From Paragorgia papillata (taxonomy: Eukaryota; Cnidaria; Anthozoa; Scleralcyonacea; Coralliidae), in NCBI GenBank assembly GCA_035771165.1, contig JAWNZC010000259.1:667501-731500 (forward strand): DNA of 64,000 nucleotides. The letters run 5' to 3'. The position numbers were made by a program, and so were the translations under genes. The notes below the pieces were generated by a model. That model had not been told where the DNA came from, did not search any database, and saw only the letters and a list, made by a program, of their open reading frames with translations. Shown piece by piece: positions 57,197 to 64,000 of this stretch. Each line of letters opens with the position of its first letter. The stretch's first letter is position 1.

Positions 57197-58453
57197 ATGC
57201 CCACAGTGCTTTTCCTCTATGCCGTTACTCGTGTCCTTCTCGATGGCATGGAGGAATTCTTAATCCTACCGACGGCTTGGTACTATATTGCTTCGTTTGG
57301 GCAGACAAAATTTTTTCTCGGCGTTACGTTGTCCGCTTATTCCTTTGGTGTGATGGTTTTCGCGCCAATTTTCGGACGACTGGACTACAGACTTCGAGCC
57401 ACAAAAACCATCCTCGTGCTTTGCGCTGTGATTAGATTTCTTGCAAATCTACTCTACTCGATTCCAGTCTCCGAATACTTCCCACTGTTTGGCCGTCTCA
57501 TAAGTGGAATAGCCGGGGGATCAGTTGGAGTTCTGTATGGTCTGATAGCAAAATACACAGACAACAAAAATCGTGCCAAGGCGTTCCTAATTTTTGAAGG
57601 ATTGTTTAACACAGGACAATCGCTCGCTCCGACGATTGGCAGTTTTGTGACGTTCGACGCTAATATTTTCGGCTGGAAGATTGGACCAGGAAATTCTCCA
57701 GGGTTCATTTTGGCAATCTTTTGGTTTTTCATGATTTTCCTAACGCTTTGTTTACCAAGAAATCTGGAAGACGAAGACTCCTTTTCCAGTTGCGAGAAAA
57801 TCCAGTTGGATTCGAAAAACGACGATGGAGTCGATCTTCAATCGAAGCTGAAACCGGATAATCCACTCAAGCAAATCGATTCCAAAATTTCTTGTTTGTA
57901 TTTCATGGCATTCGGGGGCGTTTTAGTCTCCTTTATCGTTTCGTTTTACACGCCGTTAATAGCAGTATATCTTCTCAACTTGAAGCTTATCCACGTAAAA
58001 GTGCTGTTTTTGAACGGAATACTGGTTGTTCTTTTCGGCTATTTGGCTAACTACCTCGCGTCGGAGTACCTATCTGAAATTAACCTGATCGCCGTTTGGC
58101 TTGCTTTGCAAATCTTTCCAATTATTTTAATGTACTATTTTGCTCTCACATGGAACAATGCCAATTCCGTGTTCGAGCCTTATCTTCTGTTGCTCTTTAT
58201 CTGTCTTGGTCTCATAATAAACTTTAACTATCCCCTTATTTCCTCTTTACTGTCCAAGGTAACGGACTTGAACCACGCAGCCTTCTATCAGAGTCTATGT
58301 TCTACTGTTGTTCATTTTGCAGTTGTTGCCAGTCGTTTGATAGCAGGTCTAACCTTCACCAAGACATTAATGACGTCCACATGTATCGGGCTTACTTGTT
58401 TTTGGATTTTTGAAGTCGTTTGGTTGTCTGTGGAATATCGAAGACTTATATAG
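57197..58453 (+). CDS. MFSD8/CLN7-like major facilitator superfamily transporter, copy 3
   Basis: An intact 418-codon single-exon frame from the first in-frame ATG (MPTVLFLYAVTRVLLDG). It is closely similar to 10472-11728, with scattered amino-acid changes (for example GLFNTGQSLAP for GLFNLGKSLAP, and SCEKIQLDSKNDDGVDLQSK in the central loop) and no frame change. The family features are the same: loop 2-3 GRLDYRLRATKTI, FGRLISGIAGGSVGVLYG and about 12 membrane segments. The changes are concentrated in the cytoplasmic loop and some helices, so both copies may still be constrained. An AATAAA is at 58735-58740. The upstream flank is shared with copy 1 for more than 1.5 kb, so it arose by segmental duplication and not by separate retroposition. 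Confidence 0.8.
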   Translation: MPTVLFLYAVTRVLLDGMEEFLILPTAWYYIASFGQTKFFLGVTLSAYSFGVMVFAPIFGRLDYRLRATKTILVLCAVIRFLANLLYSIPVSEYFPLFGRLISGIAGGSVGVLYGLIAKYTDNKNRAKAFLIFEGLFNTGQSLAPTIGSFVTFDANIFGWKIGPGNSPGFILAIFWFFMIFLTLCLPRNLEDEDSFSSCEKIQLDSKNDDGVDLQSKLKPDNPLKQIDSKISCLYFMAFGGVLVSFIVSFYTPLIAVYLLNLKLIHVKVLFLNGILVVLFGYLANYLASEYLSEINLIAVWLALQIFPIILMYYFALTWNNANSVFEPYLLLLFICLGLIINFNYPLISSLLSKVTDLNHAAFYQSLCSTVVHFAVVASRLIAGLTFTKTLMTSTCIGLTCFWIFEVVWLSVEYRRLI

Positions 58454-58779
58454 GTATATACGAACAAACAAACAAACAAACAGAGCAAAGTTACAGGCAG
58501 AACCACTAATACCGCTAAAGGGCGTGGCCTGCTTAGCGAACAAACGAACGAATTAACTTATGAGCAGAGAGAGTAAAGAATTTTAGTAATCTGAATAATT
58601 TGAGGAAGGTAAAAATTTCAGAAATTTTAGGGTAGTGAAGAAATTTAGGACTGTTAAAGAATTTCAGGAACTTTTAAAAATTTTAAGCTTTTTTACCTTA
58701 TTTCAAATGTTTAAAAATTGACAATACCGGACGGAATAAAGGTTAAGCTTTTTATTTGTTGACTGATTTTTATATGTTG

Positions 58780-58799
58780 ACCACCACCACCAACAACAC

Positions 58800-58831
<32 letters not shown>

Positions 58832-59226
58832 AGAGCAACAAGAACCAGTACAACAACAACAACAGCGACGACAGCGACAACGATAACGACGACAACAGCG
58901 ACAACGATAACGACGACAACGACAACAGCGACAACGACAACAGCGACAACGACAACAGCGACAACAAATTAACAGCGACAACAAATTAACAGCGACAACA
59001 AATTAACAGCGACAACAAATTAACAGCGACAACAAATTAACAGCGACAACAAATTAACAGCGACAACAAATTAACAGCGACATGTACAACAAATTAACAG
59101 CGACAACAAATTAACAGCGACAACAAATTAACAGCGACAACAAATTAACAGCGACAACAAATTAACGACATCAACAAGAACAACAACAGGAGCAGCAACA
59201 ATCAGCACAAAAGGGTAAAAACACGT

Positions 59227-59291
<65 letters not shown>

Positions 59292-59410
59292 AGCAACAAC
59301 AACAACAACAAAGCAACAACAACAACAACAAAGCAACAACAACAACGACGACAACAACAACAAGAAAACAATTAACCAGGACACCACTAACAACAACAGC
59401 ACGATGGAAA
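58780..59410 (+). repeat. CAA-rich tract with a 17-bp minisatellite
   Basis: CAA/GAC triplets (58785-58965 and 59220-59400) flank about 11 copies of the 17-bp unit ACAAATTAACAGCGACA (58968-59165), with one ACATGT interruption near 59080. This minisatellite is not seen after the other MFS copies. Confidence 0.9.
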
Positions 59411-60020
59411 CGATGAGGGTGAAAGTTGGACAACATAACATGGCTAACAGCACAGGGACCTCCTTTTTCTACTTTTTTGTCTGTTTTTCTAATTTAATTA
59501 TTTTTTTGTATAGACAAAGAAAACAACGTGCTAATGGCTAGCATATCGAAAGCCTCTTATTACTGCTGGTGTACGGGGAATTATTTCTCCTTATGATTTA
59601 TTAATATGTTTTTAAAAGATTTAATACCTACTCGGTTGTATTATTATTTTATTAATATTATATTTTATTAATTATTATTTTATTAGTCTATTTTCGTGAC
59701 CGGTCTGCAACGTGAAATCCAGCAATTTGATTACACCCTGAGCGGTCCGGATATGCCAGTCCGGACCGCTGACAGTTGCAGACAGTAATGAGAATTTTAT
59801 AAACAAAATGAAAATCGTGTATATGCAACCGACGAGATATACGTTCGATGGACGTACTAAACAGTTTACAATGGGATACCCTCCAAATTAGACGTGCAAG
59901 AGTACCCGCTGACCCGCGGGTTGCTTTAATACTTAGGTTTTAGATTATATTTCAGATTTACATTACGCTACATTACTTGTTAGTTAGTTAGTTGGTTAGT
60001 TAGTTTGTTTGTTTGTTATT
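59411..60020. repeat. Block tail with deleted LINE remnant
   Basis: The stretch 59690-59900 matches 541-755 and 43815-44035. The LINE coding part is then lost (AGAGTACCCGCTGACCC joins the two sides, removing about 230 bp) and the TTAG-type tail follows at about 59980-60020. Confidence 0.7.
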
Positions 60021-60533
60021 TAGTTAATTTTTAGGTAGGTAAGTTTAAATATACGCACCTCCTGGAAATCAACTTATATTATAAGTTGTGTGAGGCCAGC
60101 GTATTAAAATAAAGATGATGTATGTATATATCAACAACGAGTTTGAGTGTTTCATCAGGGGATCTAAACACGAGAAAACATGATCGGATGAAAGCACGAG
60201 GCCGAAGGCCGAGTCCCCGATGAAACACGATAAACGAGTTGTTGATATGGCAGCTCAATCGAGCGATTTCAATTGGAAAATGCAATTAAAATAAACCCTC
60301 GTGAGATTTTATTCACGAGTGTGTGTAAAATTTATTCATGCAGCAACTTGTTATTTTGCATAGATAATTGAGATCTTAAGAATTAGATGAACACCGGTTT
60401 TCATCTAATATCTTGCGTGGTATACGATTTTACTGGAGTATCCAACTTCCGAATCAGGTGATTGAATGAACTATTGTAATTGGCTGATTATCTCATGAAT
60501 TATTAATGAGTTTGAGATGCATGGATAAGTAAT
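60021..60533. repeat. Continuation of block tail, copy of 1130-1625
   Basis: It includes the fold-back hairpin (60128-60250), the same as at 1208-1335, and the sequence up to GAGATGCATGGATAA. No gene. Confidence 0.7.
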
Positions 60534-60712
60534 AGATCGTTTTCACTCACGTGATCGGTGGCCCCATTGGGGTGGTGAAACAATACGAAATATTTGAATA
60601 AGAAAGAGCTAATTCCCATACCGTACACCAATATGGCCGCCATTTCATTGTTTTGGTACACCAATATGGCCGCCGTGACGTCAGCTGAAAACGATCTATA
60701 GATACAATATGA
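60534..60712. repeat. Fold-back at the edge of a block-specific insertion
   Basis: ATAGATCGTTTTCA near 60535 faces TGAAAACGATCTATAG near 60686. Inside are two ACACCAATATGGCCGCC copies. A further inverted repeat at 60708-60785 has CATACAGTTCGG arms. Confidence 0.7.
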
Positions 60713-61069
60713 GCGGCCGAACTGTATGGGATTTACGAAGGCGAGCCATTGTAAATCCCATACAGTTCGGACGCGAATATTGTATCTGACTTGTGAAATG
60801 AAAAGATATACAGTATTTCATAGAGTTTAGTACTTTCTTGAATGGAAATAAAACCATATATAAGCGATGTGTTTTTGGTTACTAATAAAGTATAGACGGT
60901 GAATTTTATTTGTAAGAATGTTTTGTAAGAATGTTTGCACAAGTAAAGGTCTATTGATTTGCTTTGTTGCTTGCAATGCTTTTTTGCATGATTGAATTTG
61001 TTAAGATATACCCAAGAGAGTTTGGGATAATTTAGAAGCAGATGCACCTAATTTATTCAATTTTTGCAG

Positions 61070-61460
61070 TTGAGAGTGAAGGTCAGGTTATGGACTCTTC
61101 ACGCTTTCGCTGTCCAAAAAGCATGGAAGAAGAACGTTCTATGCTGATTGAATCAATTCAAAAAAACACTCGCCATAATACAAAGTGGGCGGTTAAGGTA
61201 TTTGAAGATTGGCAACATGCAAGAAAAAATAAGGAAGCGAGAAAAGAAACGGTTGGCTTCGGACAAATTGATTTAGCCACCATCGAACCTGTGACATGCA
61301 CCATAGAAGACATGTCGGCAGAAACGTTGAACTTTTGGCTCACTAAATTTACAGAAGAAGTCACAAATCAAAGTGGTGAACGATATCCCCCCCCCCCCCC
61401 CCCCCCCCCAAACGTTATATCTACTGATATGTGGATTGAATCGCTATTTAGCTGATGGGG
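61070..61460 (+). pseudogene. Crypton/DUF3504-like exon interrupted by a 23-C tract
   Basis: An acceptor (TTTTTGCAG, ending at 61069) precedes VESEGQVMDSSRFRCPKS, a basic helix (VKVFEDWQHARKNKEARK), and MSAETLNFWLTKFTEEV followed by ERYPP. After the C tract another frame continues TLYLLICGLNRYLADGG and reaches a GTAAAG donor at 61461. LNFWLxxFxxEV...YPPxTLYxLxxGLxRYL is a recognisable segment of the DUF3504 domain, found in Crypton tyrosine recombinases and in host proteins derived from them (QRICH1, ZMYM family, KIAA1958). The 23 C residues (61387-61409) break the frame and add prolines where the family has about two. No other exon was seen. Either a dead fragment or a homopolymer sequencing or assembly error. 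Confidence 0.6.
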
Positions 61461-61817
61461 GTAAAGTTGATAATAATATCTGTACAAACGCAGTGTTTAA
61501 TATTTGGTTTTTGACGTTTATCGATTGTAGCTTACTTTGTGTGGTTGTGAAGTAACTGTATAAAAACTGTGCTTGTTGTTGATGAACGTAATAAGTATTC
61601 TGTATCTGAATTAGAGAATACTAATTAGCGTAATTAGTATTCTGTATCCGAATTACAGAATACTAATTAGGTTAATTAGTATTCTGTATCAATTGATCGC
61701 ATGTGTTCTTTTGGTTACTCGTTTCGAGTTATCGGGTTTACAGGCTATCCTTGGGACACGATTGATGCGATTTGATTGGACGAGAAGCTCATTAATTATT
61801 CATGAATTTTACAATTA
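61461..61817. other. Noncoding rest of the insertion
   Basis: It holds three tandem copies of a TAATTAGTATTCTGTATCNG word with complementary CAGAATACTAATTA (61590-61695), forming a small palindromic cluster. No gene. Confidence 0.5.
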
Positions 61818-62919
61818 GAGTTTCAGAACTACTCATTGTTGAAATATATCGTGCAGGGATATTGTTAGCTATTTTTTTAAGCTTTCGTTTGATGTATAGT
61901 TCAAGGTTCCATGTTATGTGAAATGTCTAAATGTTCGTAACATTGTTCGTAATAATACAGCATCTTCTCACAAGTATTATATAATTTCAGATGGGTTTTT
62001 TATTCAAGTAATTAACGCACAACCTTGAGCAATACGTCAAACGAAAGAAATTGAAAAATGAATTCTTTATAAATTTATAACTATACACAATTAAAAATGC
62101 TATTTGGGGTAGAAAGTTCAGGATTCTAGCTAAATGGAAAGTACTTTAAAATTGAGGAAACATCTGCTATTTTGGTTTAGTTCACAGGAAATATGGTGGC
62201 AAATACGAGCCTAACACTTTGTTGGCTTTTCACAGAACGTTTAATGTGAGTTAGAGAATGATTGCACCCACTCAGCCAATCCCAATCGAGTATTTCAACG
62301 CTCTATATTCCATAGTGTTTTGATTCATCAATATTAGACATATTAGTGAGCTCTATATCGAGTCACTAGTGACTCTATATAGAGTTCACTGTGCTGTGAC
62401 AAAAGAAAACAAAAGATATTTGCAGTGGCCTCTATATAGAGCTCACAAATATGTTTAAGTAGTCTATATAGAGTAAATTCTTCGGTAAACGTGCTAGACG
62501 CAAAAAAAAACACATTTATAGTTAAAATCGAAACTTCTTCGTGGTTGCAACTATTCTCTAAGACGATTAGAGAATGGTCACTCGTGCTCTATGGGATATA
62601 GAGTCCATACTCTATATCCCATAGAGCACACGTGACCATTCTCTAACCTATACATATATATATAACCTATACATACGGGCAGCATTTTTCTTCAACTTGT
62701 TGAAAAGCGTTGTTGCAAGTAATACCACCCACCTTAAACATTGCCACGCAACAATGATTTTGTTGCAAGTTGAAAAAATTAGACTGCAGTTCTACTTGCT
62801 GCAACATGCTGATTCAACTTGCAATAAAATCATTGTTATAAAATCATTGTTGCGTGACAATGTTTAAGGTGGGTTGTAAAACGTGCAACAACGCTATTCA
62901 AATTTGTTGCTGGTATATT
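61818..62919. repeat. Second copy of the 1620-2740 repeat series
   Basis: The TTTCAGAACTAC repeat, the CTCTATATAGAG palindromes, the 62571-62645 hairpin and the GTTGTTGCA MITE (about 62668-62918) follow in the same order as at 1620-2740, with high similarity. A 20-bp duplication in the MITE (AAAATCATTGTTATAAAATC) is specific to this copy. Confidence 0.85.
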
Positions 62920-63660
62920 AGGGGCCTCGCACATTTAGGGGCCTCGCGCATTTAAGGGCCTCGCGCATTTAGGGGCCTCGCGCATTTAGGGGCCTCGCAC
63001 ATTTAGGGGCCTCGCGCATTTAAGGGCCTCGCGCATTTAGGGGCCTCGCGAATTTAGGGGCCTCGCGAATTTAGGGGCCTCGCGCATTTAAGGGCCTCGC
63101 GCATTTAAGCGCCTCGCGCATTTAGGGGCCTCGCGAATTTAGGGGCCTCGCGAATTTAGGGGCCTCGCGAATTTAGGGGCCTCGCGAATTTAGGGGCCTC
63201 GCGAATTTAGGGGCCTCGCGCATTTAGGGGCCTCGCGCATTTAGGGGCCTCGCGCATTTAGGGGCCTCGCGCATTTAGGGGCCTCACGCATTTAGGGGCC
63301 TCGCACATTTAGGGGCCTCGCGCATTTAAGGGCCTCGCGCATTTAGGGGCCTCGCGAATTTAGGGGCCTCGCGAATTTAGGGGCCTCGCGAATTTAGGGG
63401 CCTCGCGAATTTAGGGGCCTCGCGAATTTAGGGGCCTCGCGCATTTAGGGGCCTCGCGCATTTAGGGGCCTCGCGAATTTAGGGGCCTCACGCATTTAGG
63501 GGCCTCGCGAATTTAGGGGCCTCGCGCATTTAGGGGCATCGCGCATTTAGGGGCCTCGCGAATTTAGGGGCCTCACGCATTTAGGGGCCTCGCGAATTTA
63601 GGGGCCTCGCGAATTTAGGGGCCTCGCGAATTTAGGGGCCTCGCACATTTAAGGGCCTCG
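62920..63660 (+). repeat. 17-bp GC-rich minisatellite, ~43 units
   Basis: The unit is AGGGGCCTCGCGCATTT, with CGCGAATTT, CGCACATTT, CACGCATTT and AAGGGCC variants. It starts exactly where the upstream MITE ends (GGTATATTA). Variants are grouped in runs, which shows internal duplications. It is CpG-rich in an AT-rich setting. Confidence 0.95.
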
Positions 63661-64000
63661 CCCCCTAGGCTTGGCCCCAGGAAAATATGCAATATGCATG
63701 TAAACTCTATTTGCGCTGAGCTGTTATATGATCCTGTTTATACTTGTTGAGTGTTGACACAACGACAGGGCCAGACTGAGACAGGCCATTGTCTCGTTTA
63801 TAATTGATGCGACTCGAACGAGTATGTTCAATTGAATACAAGGCGTTGTAACACTGTTCGTAGACAACAGCTTTGAAAATTGCAATTGAACATTGACTGA
63901 TTTAATTCATATCGAACTGGCAAACTTAAAGGAGGCTGAAGTTTGGTAAGTATTAATTATATTACATTATTACTAGTATAATATTACCGTATATGAAATT
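63661..64000. other. Noncoding end of window
   Basis: No gene or repeat recognised in the last 340 bp. Confidence 0.4.

Noticed and set aside
62920..63660. CRISPR-like array
   Set aside because: The 17-bp units are directly adjacent with no unique spacers, and the setting is eukaryotic; it is a minisatellite.

Overview
This is eukaryotic, AT-rich, repeat-dense DNA, most probably from an anthozoan cnidarian (coral or sea anemone). The argument is indirect. There is an intron-containing NMDA-type glutamate receptor gene end, several CR1/L2-like non-LTR retrotransposon fragments, a Penelope-like fragment with a hammerhead ribozyme, Harbinger-type MITEs with TAA target-site duplications, a 5S-rRNA-derived SINE, and a Crypton/DUF3504-like exon. 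No bacterial gene organisation is present. Only a few per cent of the window looks protein-coding.

Layout. 1-6700: noncoding repeats (a LINE remnant, fold-back elements, (ATT)n retroposon tails, a Penelope-like fragment). 6700-12300: a repeated module (P1) followed by an intact single-exon MFSD8/CLN7-like MFS transporter gene (10472-11728) and a (CAA)n tract. 12300-14570: a tRNA-like SINE, hairpins and a Harbinger-type MITE carrying a nested TIR element. 14465-36199: a direct tandem duplication of about 10.87 kb (copy 1 14465-25314, copy 2 25319-36199). Each copy carries the last two recognisable exons of an NMDA-receptor (GluN1-like) gene, two TIR elements, a 5S SINE, long microsatellites and LINE fragments. 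33383-40437: a Russian-doll structure, in which a long inverted-repeat element was opened by two tail-to-tail LINEs and by a third element with an 8-bp target duplication. 41060-44990: an MFS pseudogene block. 45200-45945: a 19-bp minisatellite. 46575-55470: copies P2-P5 of the repeated module, interrupted by LINE and TIR elements. 55500-59400: a second intact MFS gene (57197-58453). 59690-62920: a tail that closely matches 541-2740, opened by a 1.3-kb insertion holding a Crypton/DUF3504-like exon with a 23-C tract. 62920-63660: a 17-bp GC-rich minisatellite.

The locus has grown by local segmental duplication of an [upstream module - MFS gene - CAA tract - LINE remnant - fold-back] block. It is seen as two intact copies and one broken copy, and the start of the window looks like the tail of a further copy lying upstream. 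The MFS proteins are predicted 12-TM membrane transporters, probably lysosomal if they follow MFSD8. The glutamate-receptor exons encode the end of the ligand-binding S2 lobe, the last transmembrane helix and a short cytoplasmic tail. No gene in the window clearly acts together with another. All coordinates of exons and element edges were read by eye.
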